From: CAWKEY01 sp963848675
GTDB lineage: Bacteria > Pseudomonadota > Gammaproteobacteria > Methylococcales > Methylomonadaceae
Assembly (NCBI GenBank): GCA_963848675.1
Contig: CAWKEY010000015.1
Span: 24,102 to 88,101, forward strand
Direction of reading: 5' to 3'
DNA length: 64,000 nucleotides
Shown: one piece after another, positions 34,010-42,474 of the stretch
Layout of the letters: each line of letters begins with the position of its first letter
Position numbering within the stretch: the stretch's first letter is position 1
Position numbers and translations under genes: made by a program
Notes under the pieces: generated by a model
The model's input: only the letters and a program-made list of their open reading frames with translations
What the model was told of the DNA's origin: nothing
Database searches by the model: none

Positions 34010-35527
34010 TTACTTAAAAATAACTTGCCCCGCCTGAATTGCCTGCGCTCGCCATTGCTGCCAGTAGCTTTGTGCTTGTTGCTGACGCAAACAACGCAGA
34101 TAACGCACCCGTTGCGCATCGTTGAGATGTTCATGAATCAGCGGCATCAAGCCATCTTCGACATTGTAAGCAGGTTTTTCCGGGGCAAGGCAAACCGGGA
34201 CAATGTGATCCAGGGGTAAATTTAAATCTTGGGCAATGGCTACACACGCCTGCCGGATACTGTCTGCTTTAGGGTTGTCCGGCTGTTGAATATTGTAGGG
34301 CGGTTGCCATTCGCGGACTGGCCGTAAGCGGTCACAATGCGTAGCCACCGCGATGATGACGGGCAAGGCCTGATTGGGGCGTTGTTCTTGAAAATACTGG
34401 CGAATAACAGTCAGTTGTTGCGCATCGGCCTGGCGGGCGGCTTGCGCGGCATTGCACACCATTAAAATCACATCGACTTTAGCCCATTCCTGTTTTAACG
34501 CCGCCGGATCCTGGGGCATTAATCCGCCATAACCGGCGCTGTCCAGCAGTATAACGTGTTGCAGACTATCACGTTCAAGCAGGTACGGGGTGATTTCTGC
34601 AGTAGTCGGCAGTAGTCCTTCCGCACTTTTTATTTCACCAAATAAGGCATTAATTAAACTGGATTTGCCGCTGCTGACTTGGCCTAAGATAAGGAATCGC
34701 AAGGGTTCCATCGATAGCTGGCGCGCTTCACTTTCGGCAATATCTTCCTTTGAGTCAGGGCTTAATCTGTCAGTCGGGGCAATGTCCTCCAAGGTTATTT
34801 GGCCGCTGTAGAGTTGAATCGCGTAATAGCCCAACTTGCCAATATAAGCACCAATCAAGCGTTGCGATATTTCATGGGTAACCGTATTCAGCCCTTGTCT
34901 GACTAATAAATTGCGTGCCTTAGCCAGTTTCCCGCCTGACCAGTTAAACAGCCAATGGCCAACATTGAAAACCGATTGCAGTTTCGTGAAAGTATCAACG
35001 GCTTGTTTGGCGCGTAATAAATCACCAACTCTCACCGCATGACTGCCCGGAATTTTGTCCAGCACGTCGTGTTGAATATCCTCACAGACCAGGGCAATCA
35101 GCTTGAGCAAATACGGCAGCGGAAATTCTAGAACAGGGTATTTAGAATCGGCATGAAAGTGTCGCGCAACCTGTGTTAATACTTCATTGGTCAGTTTTAA
35201 GGCTTTGCCTGAATCGGTCAATAAATCCGTCTGGGTTTGCCAGCGTTCGGTTACGGGTTTAAGGTCCTGCCAGGCCTGTCGGGCTTCATCCGGCCAGTTT
35301 GGATTGGGCCGGATATCAATAGACTCGACAAACACCGGCGTTGCCTTGTGACTACGCCAGTGCAGCAAACCGTATACCAGGGCAACATTCACCGATAAAA
35401 TACCAAGGCCTTCATAAAACCAGCCTTGCTGCCACAACCAGTAACCGCCCAGGCTTATCAACGCCAGCCATGGTAATAAAATAACCACCGCTACCATCAT
35501 TCCAAAGCGTGTTAATTGAAACAGCAT
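34010..35527 (-). CDS. Membrane-anchored Era/YfjP-like GTPase
   Basis: A 505 aa protein with two hydrophobic segments at the N-terminus (about 10-30 and 38-57), a helical middle of some 200 residues, and a GTPase domain in the C-terminal half: G1 GQVSSGKSS (about 281-289), a TTAEIT switch, and G3 DSAGYG. The usual NKxD is replaced by THCD, acceptable in this superfamily. It resembles the 50S-binding/YfjP-type GTPases by domain, not by known function. It starts three bases after the upstream DUF697-type GTPase gene ends, so the two are co-transcribed. A role in membrane or stress biology is a guess. Confidence 0.75.
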   Translation of the reverse strand: MLFQLTRFGMMVAVVILLPWLALISLGGYWLWQQGWFYEGLGILSVNVALVYGLLHWRSHKATPVFVESIDIRPNPNWPDEARQAWQDLKPVTERWQTQTDLLTDSGKALKLTNEVLTQVARHFHADSKYPVLEFPLPYLLKLIALVCEDIQHDVLDKIPGSHAVRVGDLLRAKQAVDTFTKLQSVFNVGHWLFNWSGGKLAKARNLLVRQGLNTVTHEISQRLIGAYIGKLGYYAIQLYSGQITLEDIAPTDRLSPDSKEDIAESEARQLSMEPLRFLILGQVSSGKSSLINALFGEIKSAEGLLPTTAEITPYLLERDSLQHVILLDSAGYGGLMPQDPAALKQEWAKVDVILMVCNAAQAARQADAQQLTVIRQYFQEQRPNQALPVIIAVATHCDRLRPVREWQPPYNIQQPDNPKADSIRQACVAIAQDLNLPLDHIVPVCLAPEKPAYNVEDGLMPLIHEHLNDAQRVRYLRCLRQQQAQSYWQQWRAQAIQAGQVIFK

Positions 35528-35530
35528 CAG

Positions 35531-36724
35531 TTAATTCGTCTTGTTTTGGCTTTTGAGTATGTGCCGCGCATGGGCGAAGGCCTCGTCGTAAGTTTGTTTT
35601 ATAGTGTCACGGTCAGGGAGAGCCCCGCGTTTAACGCCATACAAATACACACAAAAAGCCTTGCCCAATGCATAAGTCATCGCTCCTGAATAAACACCTG
35701 CTACCGCCCAACCGAACATAGGGACAAATTTCACCAATTCCCGCCCTAATAAGCCAATACCAACACCCGTTCCAATCAGGGTGGTAAATTCCGCATAAAG
35801 TCTACGCGTCAGCAGCAGTCCATAAATTGAAGCGATACTATGAAACAGTTTGGCTTGAACACCCAGCACGACCGGCAAACCAGCCACGGGAATTGCGCCC
35901 ATGCCCATATTGAGTAGTGCGTAGCCGATAATGTGCGGGTGAGCTTGTTGCGCGTGAAAGTCCAGTAATTCTTTATGCTGTTCAGTGCCACGTAACAAGC
36001 CAATCACGCCCTCTGGCAACACGTTTTCGATGGTGTCCCATAACGCTTTCAAGCCATAATCACTGGGCTCGTACTCATCTTCCGGCAAGGTGAAATCAAC
36101 CGGTACAAAATGAGCCGGCATTGATTTAAACCAGTCACGCTGATGCAAGAGGACTTGTGCCAACCCATGAGGCACTTGCGGCGGAAAGGGCGTTTGCTGA
36201 TAAGGATAGGGTTGAATGTGCTCAACATCTCCGGACGCATAGCCCTCATGCAAGGCGGTTTGCACGACCACAATTGGCCAGTCCGGGTGCTGCTCATGAA
36301 TGTTCAGTACGGAATTCACTACCTCTGCCTGATTCATATCCAAGGCCCGCAGCACTACCACCAGTAAATGCGCCTGATCTGCGCACCAGGCCAAGTCTTC
36401 GCTCGGATTATAAACTGTTTCACCCAGGCCCCGCGTATCAAGAAAGCGCAGCATTGGATGGCTGGGTGATGGGAAATCATAAAACCGCGATCTTTTCGTA
36501 CAGGGTTGAAAGCCATTGCCAATTTCCGCCGTATCGCTACCGGTTAATGCGCGAATCAGCGATGTTTTGCCAGCCCCGGCTTTGCCCAATAACCAGAAAA
36601 CAGGAATCGGCAAACGCTGCTTGGCCAGGTTTATTTTAGAATCTACGCCGGTCGCCTTTGGGCTAAAAAGCGCGTCGCCCAAACCTTTCCAGCTCCAGCT
36701 TCCCATGATATTGATGGCGATCAC
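35531..36724 (-). CDS. GTPase with C-terminal DUF697-like membrane domain
   Basis: A 397 aa protein. G1 is GKAGAGKTS (47-55) and G3 DTRGLGE (96-102); the base-specificity motif is unclear (TALHEG instead of NKxD). The C-terminal part has several hydrophobic stretches (GYALLNMGMGAIPVAGLPVV, LIGTGVGIGLLG, FGWAVAGVYSGAMTYALG) like the DUF697 domain of YcjF-type proteins. The start is uncertain: GTG at 36724 or ATG at 36706, neither with a strong ribosome site. It is the first gene of a two-GTPase operon with the membrane GTPase at 34010. Function unknown. Confidence 0.75.
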   Translation of the reverse strand: MIAINIMGSWSWKGLGDALFSPKATGVDSKINLAKQRLPIPVFWLLGKAGAGKTSLIRALTGSDTAEIGNGFQPCTKRSRFYDFPSPSHPMLRFLDTRGLGETVYNPSEDLAWCADQAHLLVVVLRALDMNQAEVVNSVLNIHEQHPDWPIVVVQTALHEGYASGDVEHIQPYPYQQTPFPPQVPHGLAQVLLHQRDWFKSMPAHFVPVDFTLPEDEYEPSDYGLKALWDTIENVLPEGVIGLLRGTEQHKELLDFHAQQAHPHIIGYALLNMGMGAIPVAGLPVVLGVQAKLFHSIASIYGLLLTRRLYAEFTTLIGTGVGIGLLGRELVKFVPMFGWAVAGVYSGAMTYALGKAFCVYLYGVKRGALPDRDTIKQTYDEAFAHARHILKSQNKTN

Positions 36725-37037
36725 TTAAAGGGTTAATGTCAAAATTATTGACTTAAATACAAGCATTAATGCCATTTATTAGAGCGAGCGATGCTTCATG
36801 ATGATCTTCAATGGCTAAGCCATTGTGGTTTATTTTTTGCAGAAATAACACTAAAAAATCTTGCTAACAAACCAGCTCTCGCGGCTGCCTTAACAGCGGC
36901 TGGATTAGTGTAAGCCGTTCAGGGAGTTACCTGCATTTGGCCCGCGAGGTCGAATTCAGCTTATAAATTTCCATCCCGATGCCTTGTTTCTTGAGAGCTG
37001 TTTGGATCGGATTTAACGGTCTGGCCGAATGGGCCAG
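36725..37037. other. Intergenic region with a hairpin after kbl
   Basis: About 310 bases. The only clear structure is CTGGCC-GAATG-GGCCAG (37021-37037), directly beside the kbl stop codon on the minus strand; it lacks a T-run but could act as a 3' end structure. Another small stem, CAATGG-CTAAG-CCATTG, lies near 36810. No gene is visible. Confidence 0.45.
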
Positions 37038-38258
37038 TTATTTAAAATTCTGCAGCACGGTTAAAAAATAATCAATATCCTGTTCGGTATGCTCGGCCGA
37101 CACCTGCAAGCGGATTTCCTGTTCGCCTTTGGCGACGACCGGATAGTTCAAGCCGGTGGCGAGGATATCGCGGGTAAATAGATGCTGAACCAGTGCGCCG
37201 GTTTTGGCGGTGTCACGTATCATGATCGGTACAATGGGATGTGCGCCCGGCAAGGCTTCAAATCCGGCGTCGACGATGCCTGTTCTGAGCCTGATCGTCA
37301 GGCTCTTGAGGCTTTGTAACAAGGCCTTGCCTTCCGCGCAGTTGACAATCCTGACGGCTGCCTGGGCGGCGGCGGCTTCGGCCGGCGTGATCGGATTCGA
37401 ATAAATATACGAGGCGGCCGTTTCCCGCAAATAATCAATCACGCCTTGGCTGGCTACTACATACCCCCCGTTGACACCAAATGCCTTGCCCAGCGTCCCG
37501 ATTAAAATATCGGCCTGGCTTCCGGTGACTTCTTCCGTACCCCGACCGCCTGCGCCAAATGCCCCGACGCCATGCGAGTCGTCAATGACGGTAAAGATGC
37601 CCTGCTCATAATCGGCTTCATGTGTTTGACAGCAACGCATGATTTGGTCTAGCGGGGCATGGTCGCCGCGCATACTGAACACGCCGTCACTGGCCACACA
37701 AACCCTTTTAAAATGTCCCTTGTGGGCAATCAGCAGCTGTTCCAGAGCGGCCAGATCCAGATGCGGATAAACCGCCTTGTGTCCGCATTTGGCCAAGCGC
37801 AGCGAATTGATAATACAGTTGTGGTTCAATTCATCACTGATGACCAAGGTATCTTCATTGAGCAGCGTTGGCAATACGCCGGTCATGGCGGCATAGGCCG
37901 CGCTGAAAATCATCGCAGCTTCACGCTCATGAAATTCAGCTAGCGCCTGTTCCAGCTCTCTATGCGGCAGATAGGTGCCGCTGATAAAGCGCACGGCGCC
38001 CGGCCCTGTTCCGTACTTTTCTATCGCGGCGGCTTCTGCGGCAATGACCTGCGGATGCCGGGACAGGCCCAGGTAGGAATTTGAATTCATCCTTAAAAAC
38101 GCTCGGCCAGGGTAATTTTGCAGAAAAACCCGGGGACCATAACCGTTATGGGCGGGCTGGAAACCGCTAACGACTTTTTCACCGCTCTTGGCAGTGCCTT
38201 GTGCTTTCAGGTTACGGACATGATCATTAAGCAAGGGTAACAATCTGGATAGGCTCAT
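37038..38258 (-). CDS. kbl: Glycine C-acetyltransferase-like PLP enzyme
   Basis: Alpha-oxoamine synthase family, 406 aa. With the upstream dehydrogenase it likely cleaves 2-amino-3-ketobutyrate with CoA to glycine and acetyl-CoA. The PLP lysine is K258 in GTLGKAFGVNGGY; DDSHGVGAFG (226-235) holds the cofactor aspartate and histidine; GTGPGAVRFISGTYLPHREL is the substrate loop. Related enzymes (8-amino-7-oxononanoate synthase, 5-aminolevulinate synthase) share these motifs. The neighbouring threonine-dehydrogenase-like gene, overlapping by four bases, favours Kbl, but other acyl acceptors cannot be excluded. Confidence 0.82.
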   Translation of the reverse strand: MSLSRLLPLLNDHVRNLKAQGTAKSGEKVVSGFQPAHNGYGPRVFLQNYPGRAFLRMNSNSYLGLSRHPQVIAAEAAAIEKYGTGPGAVRFISGTYLPHRELEQALAEFHEREAAMIFSAAYAAMTGVLPTLLNEDTLVISDELNHNCIINSLRLAKCGHKAVYPHLDLAALEQLLIAHKGHFKRVCVASDGVFSMRGDHAPLDQIMRCCQTHEADYEQGIFTVIDDSHGVGAFGAGGRGTEEVTGSQADILIGTLGKAFGVNGGYVVASQGVIDYLRETAASYIYSNPITPAEAAAAQAAVRIVNCAEGKALLQSLKSLTIRLRTGIVDAGFEALPGAHPIVPIMIRDTAKTGALVQHLFTRDILATGLNYPVVAKGEQEIRLQVSAEHTEQDIDYFLTVLQNFK

Positions 38259-39199
38259 GGCAGGTTCCTCATGTGATCGAGCATGTCTTTAACCATCGCG
38301 GGCAGATCATAACGGGGCTGCCAGCCCCATTCGTGTCTTGCGGCACTGTCGTTCATGTGCTGCGGCCAGGAATCGGCAATGCCTTGCCGAACCGGGTCTA
38401 TGCGGTAGCTGATGCTGAAATCCGGAATATGCTTGTTAATTTCGGCGGCCAGTTGTTCCGGGGTAAAGCTCATGGCGGTGATATTAAAAGCGTTATGATG
38501 CCTTAGCCGGGCCGGATCCGCCTGCATCAATTGAAGGATGGCAGCAATCGCATCCGGCATGTACATCATGTCCAATTGCGTATCCGCTTTTAAAAAACAG
38601 GCATAGGGCTGATGGCGGACCGCAGCCGAAAAAATTTCCACCGCATAATCGGTGGTGCCGCCGCCCGGCGCTGTTTTCCAGGAAATAAGGCCGGGAAAAC
38701 GCAAGCCGCGGACATCGACGCCAAAATGCTGCAGATAATAATCACACAGCAGTTCACCCGCAAGCTTGGTGATGCCGTACAGGGTGTTGGGGCGTTGAAG
38801 GGTATCCTGGGGTGTATCGTGCTTGGGCGTATTCGGCCCAAATGCCCCTATGGAACTGGGGAAAAACACCCTGCAACCGTATTGTCTTGCCGTTTCCAGC
38901 ACATTCAGCAAGCCATTCATGTTAATGTCCCAGGCGTGTTGAGGATTGCTTTCTGCGACAGCCGACAACAACGAGGCCAAATGGTAAATGGTGCCGACCT
39001 GATAGGTGGCGACAATTTCCTGCAGACGGGGCGCATCGCGGATATCCAGGCTGAAATAATGACCTGCCTGCAAATCGGAATCGGGCTGACGGCGATGGCC
39101 AACCGCGATGACATTGCCGGCGCCATACAACTCGACTAAAGCCGGGGTCAGTTCTGAACCGATTTGCCCGGTTGCGCCGGTAATTAATGTTTTCATCAA
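38255..39199 (-). CDS. NAD-dependent epimerase-type threonine dehydrogenase
   Basis: A 314 aa extended short-chain dehydrogenase. The nucleotide loop GATGQIGSEL (8-17), the DINMNGLLNVLE segment, PSSIGAFGP and the catalytic Y141-x3-K145 (YGITK) are visible. GLRFPGLISWKTAPGGGTTDYAVE, here spanning two motifs, is typical of the epimerase-like L-threonine 3-dehydrogenases rather than sugar epimerases. That enzyme makes 2-amino-3-ketobutyrate, the substrate of Kbl, whose gene follows with a four-base overlap. Together they would convert threonine to glycine and acetyl-CoA. Confidence 0.85.
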   Translation of the reverse strand: MMKTLITGATGQIGSELTPALVELYGAGNVIAVGHRRQPDSDLQAGHYFSLDIRDAPRLQEIVATYQVGTIYHLASLLSAVAESNPQHAWDINMNGLLNVLETARQYGCRVFFPSSIGAFGPNTPKHDTPQDTLQRPNTLYGITKLAGELLCDYYLQHFGVDVRGLRFPGLISWKTAPGGGTTDYAVEIFSAAVRHQPYACFLKADTQLDMMYMPDAIAAILQLMQADPARLRHHNAFNITAMSFTPEQLAAEINKHIPDFSISYRIDPVRQGIADSWPQHMNDSAARHEWGWQPRYDLPAMVKDMLDHMRNLP

Positions 39200-39295
39200 A
39201 CCCCCACTTCACAATGGCCAATAAGCAAAACCGCAGTTCCCTTTAAAGCACTAATAACCATCATGCCCGTTGCTGGAACTGAGTGGCTTAGCGCA

Positions 39296-39970
39296 TCAAC
39301 TTTGGAACGAACGCTTATCGCCGAAAGCCGTTTGCCAGTCGCGTGTAAACTGAGCAACTGCGGGCTGTACGGCCGGATGCGCCAGCATCTGTTCGGCAAC
39401 ATCAACAGGAAGCGTAATCGCGCCTATGCCCAGCTTCATCACCGCCATCGCCTGCTGTGAGCTTTTAAAGCTGGCTGCCAAAATCGTGCTGTCCAGCCGG
39501 TGCCGTTCAAGCAGACATTGCAGGTCTGCCACCACACCGATACCATCCATGCCCAGCGCATCGATGCGATTGACATAAGGCGCCAAATAATCAGCCCCGC
39601 ACATGGCCGCCAGAAAACCTTGCTGCGCACTGTAGATGGCTGTGGCCAGAACCGGGATGCCTTCCGTCTTGATTTTTTTAATGGCAGTAAGACCGGTTTC
39701 TGTGGCCGGCACCTTTACCACCAGATCATAGGGCAGTGCGTGCAGCTGCTTAGCCTCTGCCAGCATTTCCGCTGCGGTCTGACTAACGACTTGAGCGTGA
39801 AACCGAGCCCCCGCACCCATGATTTCAGTCAAATCGGCTAACAGCTGATTAAGCCCTATGCCAGACTTTGCCAATATGGACGGATTGGTTGTGACGCCTT
39901 GTAAAGGCAGGCACGCATTAAAGCGGGCGACTGCTTCTACATCGGCGGTGTCAAGATATAATTCAAACAT
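39296..39970 (-). CDS. Fructose-6-phosphate aldolase/transaldolase-like
   Basis: A 224 aa class I aldolase of the small transaldolase family. LYLDTADVEAV, GVTTNPSILAKSG and DLVVKVPATETGLTAI are characteristic, with K86 the Schiff-base lysine. LATAIYSAQQGFLAA and YVNRIDALG follow as expected. E. coli FsaA-type enzymes split fructose 6-phosphate to dihydroxyacetone and glyceraldehyde 3-phosphate; close relatives act as transaldolases, and sequence alone does not settle which. It lies 96 bases upstream of the tdh-like gene on the same strand, possibly one transcript. Confidence 0.88.
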   Translation of the reverse strand: MFELYLDTADVEAVARFNACLPLQGVTTNPSILAKSGIGLNQLLADLTEIMGAGARFHAQVVSQTAAEMLAEAKQLHALPYDLVVKVPATETGLTAIKKIKTEGIPVLATAIYSAQQGFLAAMCGADYLAPYVNRIDALGMDGIGVVADLQCLLERHRLDSTILAASFKSSQQAMAVMKLGIGAITLPVDVAEQMLAHPAVQPAVAQFTRDWQTAFGDKRSFQS

Positions 39971-40213
39971 TTCCCTGATTCCTGTTAAGCATTACCGGCA
40001 ACAGAATTTGCTGATTCAACGGATTTTTCCAAAACTGCCCACATGTGCAATTACAGCACCGGGCTCTGTTATAATCAATTTGGCTTGCCTATCCTGACTA
40101 AGAACCCGCTGGGGTTGCTGTTCCATTAAAGAAAAAGGTTCTGGGGATCAAGGGCTTTTGTATGAGAGCACGGTCTTTGGCAGCTATCGTTGCTGACTTT
40201 GGTGGCATAGTTG

Positions 40214-41074
40214 TTACTGCGTCAACACGCCCGCCCGGTAATCACGAAAAGCCTGTTCGATTTCTTCTTGGGTATTCATGACAAACGGACCCGATTGCAC
40301 AACGGGTTCTCGCAAGGGCATGGCTGCAAGCATTAAAAACCGCGCCGGCTGATGGTTTGTTAAGAGCAGCAGGCTATCGCCATCAATTAAGTGCCCCAGT
40401 TGACCGGCTTGTAATATCTTGTCTGCAGTGCCGATTGCCATCTCGCCCTGATAAACGTAAATCAGAGCGGTCTGGTCAATGGCGACAGGGAGCTTTAGCT
40501 GTTGCTGAGGGCCCAAGCGGATATCGAAATAACTGGGTTGCGTGCTAACGCCGCTTACCGGGCCGGTGACGGTCTCACTATTACTCCTGTAAGTGCCGGC
40601 TATCACTTTAATGTAGCCGCTCTCTGCCAGAGCCGCTTGCGGAATCTCTGCAGCGGCAAAGTCCTGGTAGTGCGGAGGTTGCATCTTTTCTTTGGCAGGC
40701 AGGTTAAGCCATAATTGAAAGCCATGCAGAACGCCATTTTCCTGTTCCGGCATTTCCGAATGAATGATGCCATGGGCAGCGGTCATCCACTGTACATCGC
40801 CCGCGCGCAGATGGCCTTCCTTGCCCATATGATCGCGGTGCAGCATGGCGCCTTCGAGCATATAGGTGACAGTTTCAAAGCCGCGGTGAGGATGCTCGGG
40901 AAAGCCGCCGATGTAATCTGCTGCATCATCCGAGGCAAATTCATCCAGCAAAATAAAAGGATCAAACGTGTTTTTGTACTGAGGGCCAATGATGCGTTTG
41001 AGTTTTACACCTGCACCATCCGAAGTGTTTTGTCCACTGATAACAGTTGCCAGTTGGCGGGGTTGTCTAGTCAT
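40214..41074 (-). CDS. Pirin family protein
   Basis: A 286 aa bicupin. The N-terminal metal site is complete: HPHRGFETVTYMLEG (H61, H63), then H105 and E107 in HGIIHSEMPE. The second cupin carries no obvious metal ligands. Bacterial pirins include quercetin 2,3-dioxygenases and redox-sensing regulators; no closer assignment is possible. It is a single gene with no functional link to its neighbours visible. Confidence 0.9.
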   Translation of the reverse strand: MTRQPRQLATVISGQNTSDGAGVKLKRIIGPQYKNTFDPFILLDEFASDDAADYIGGFPEHPHRGFETVTYMLEGAMLHRDHMGKEGHLRAGDVQWMTAAHGIIHSEMPEQENGVLHGFQLWLNLPAKEKMQPPHYQDFAAAEIPQAALAESGYIKVIAGTYRSNSETVTGPVSGVSTQPSYFDIRLGPQQQLKLPVAIDQTALIYVYQGEMAIGTADKILQAGQLGHLIDGDSLLLLTNHQPARFLMLAAMPLREPVVQSGPFVMNTQEEIEQAFRDYRAGVLTQ

Positions 41075-41329
41075 AATCTGTACTCCTCAGTAGCTTAGCG
41101 TCAAGTATATAGCGGTCTGGCGCATGGTGGTTTCCGCGCTACCGTCAAGGCGGGCGTTGCTGATGCTAACGCCCGCGTCTGTTCAATGCCATGCGTAGCC
41201 GGAACAGTGCCTATGTCATTATCGGCGCATTCAAGCCCGCCTGCTAATGCTGTCATTAACAATCCGCTCAGATGAAAATCGAATCTTGTGAGCCGATTCT
41301 TATGCAGGTGAAGCGATTAGCAAATGGCA

Positions 41330-42259
41330 CTATTCCTGTCTCAGATTTTTAAGTATTTCTTCTAAAGGCACAAGGTTCATCGTCATTCTGAATAAAACTT
41401 CATTATTTTCCAGCAGGCCGTAACACTGGTAAGTTCTTAGCATTATCTTGGTCTGGTTTAATGTATTTTCAGGGGATTCGGGGAGTTGTTTGACCAGAAT
41501 ATGCAATTTGTCGTTATTTTTAAGCCGGCTTAAATAAAGCCGGTCTACTGAAATTTCATGCGATGTGTAAACCATAGGGTTGGCTTTAAAGTCATGATTT
41601 TCTAATTGCGCCTTTTCCAGCAAGGCGCCCGAGCTTAGGCTGCAAGGAAATATTTCCGGGTAATGTGCAAAATGCGTAAGCTCATCAAAGTAATCGGATT
41701 GTTCTGCTAAAGACCCGGACAGAAAATTTTTAACAGCACCGTTATTCATATACTTCCGTTTGAGAAAATACTCTGTGCCGGGAACGGCAGTACGATCGGG
41801 AATTTCGTTAAGGTCGGGCAGGCTGTCAAGCTTGGTATCGGCCAGGAATAGCGGCGATTGGGTTTCCTTTTTAAAGCCCAGCAATACGGTCTTGCCCTCT
41901 GACTTCATGGCAATGCGATTGCCCAGGGTCAGGGTGGGAATGGTTGTTATGAGTGTCTTTTTAATATCCAGGTAAACCGGAAAGCGTGGGCGAACAGCGT
42001 TAACAAAGGTGATCTGGTAATTGCTGAAACGCAGGTTGTTTTCGGCTATGATCTGATTTTCATGATGCGCTTCCCGGTACAGCCGCATTTGATATTCGAT
42101 GAAGGTATTGAGTTGATAGCCCAGAACGATAGGGCCTTTGAACGGGTTATGGGTTATCTGCAGCCATTTATGCTTGTCATGGAACAAATTAAAGTCATCA
42201 GAGGCGTTACGCGCGACTTCTATATGAATCTGGTCGAAAGTGAATGGCTGGTTATTCAT
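41330..42259 (-). CDS. Hot-dog-fold protein, MaoC-like
   Basis: A 309 aa protein of unknown role. Near residue 20 it has ASDDFNLFHDKHKW followed by GPIVLGYQLNTFIEY, which fits the hydratase-2 (MaoC) pattern GDxNPxH...G: the aspartate, asparagine and histidine positions are conserved. The rest is divergent, and the C-terminal half (HEISVDRLYLSRLKNNDKLH) may be a second, catalytically silent hot-dog unit, matching the double-domain length. A thioesterase or enoyl-CoA hydratase-like activity on acyl chains is plausible but unproven. Divergent from the GH17-like gene. Confidence 0.6.
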   Translation of the reverse strand: MNNQPFTFDQIHIEVARNASDDFNLFHDKHKWLQITHNPFKGPIVLGYQLNTFIEYQMRLYREAHHENQIIAENNLRFSNYQITFVNAVRPRFPVYLDIKKTLITTIPTLTLGNRIAMKSEGKTVLLGFKKETQSPLFLADTKLDSLPDLNEIPDRTAVPGTEYFLKRKYMNNGAVKNFLSGSLAEQSDYFDELTHFAHYPEIFPCSLSSGALLEKAQLENHDFKANPMVYTSHEISVDRLYLSRLKNNDKLHILVKQLPESPENTLNQTKIMLRTYQCYGLLENNEVLFRMTMNLVPLEEILKNLRQE

Positions 42260-42339
42260 GTATAGTGTTTTAAGAATGGCGTAATTGAGAGTTAGCTTTA
42301 TAAAGTTACCGATTAGTCCGCCATTGTCAATAAGGAGAT

Positions 42340-42377
42340 ATCGGGTCTTTTTTCAGCAATCAAAAAGACGACCCGAT
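42340..42377 (+). promoter_or_regulatory. Long leader hairpin before the GH17-like gene
   Basis: ATCGGGTCTTTTT (from 42340) pairs with AAAAAGACGACCCGAT (to 42377), with a single bulge, around a nine-base loop. It lies about 100 bases upstream of the ATG at 42475, in the divergent intergenic region. It could be a leader structure or a fold at the 5' end of either transcript; there is no direct evidence of function. Confidence 0.35.
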
Positions 42378-42474
42378 TCCCTGAGCTTGCCGGCATGACG
42401 GGCTTTCACAAAGTGTTGGTTTTTATAACACGCTCTGGGATTACTGTAGGTTTGAATTTATGCGGAGGAGTGTT

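Noticed and set aside
36806..36835. CAATGG-CTAAG-CCATTG followed by a T-rich stretch as a terminator.
   Set aside because: The T-run is on the plus strand, where no gene ends; the stem is short.
40070..40075. TATAAT on the plus strand as a promoter.
   Set aside because: No -35 at a proper distance and no plus-strand gene downstream before the opposite-strand pirin gene.
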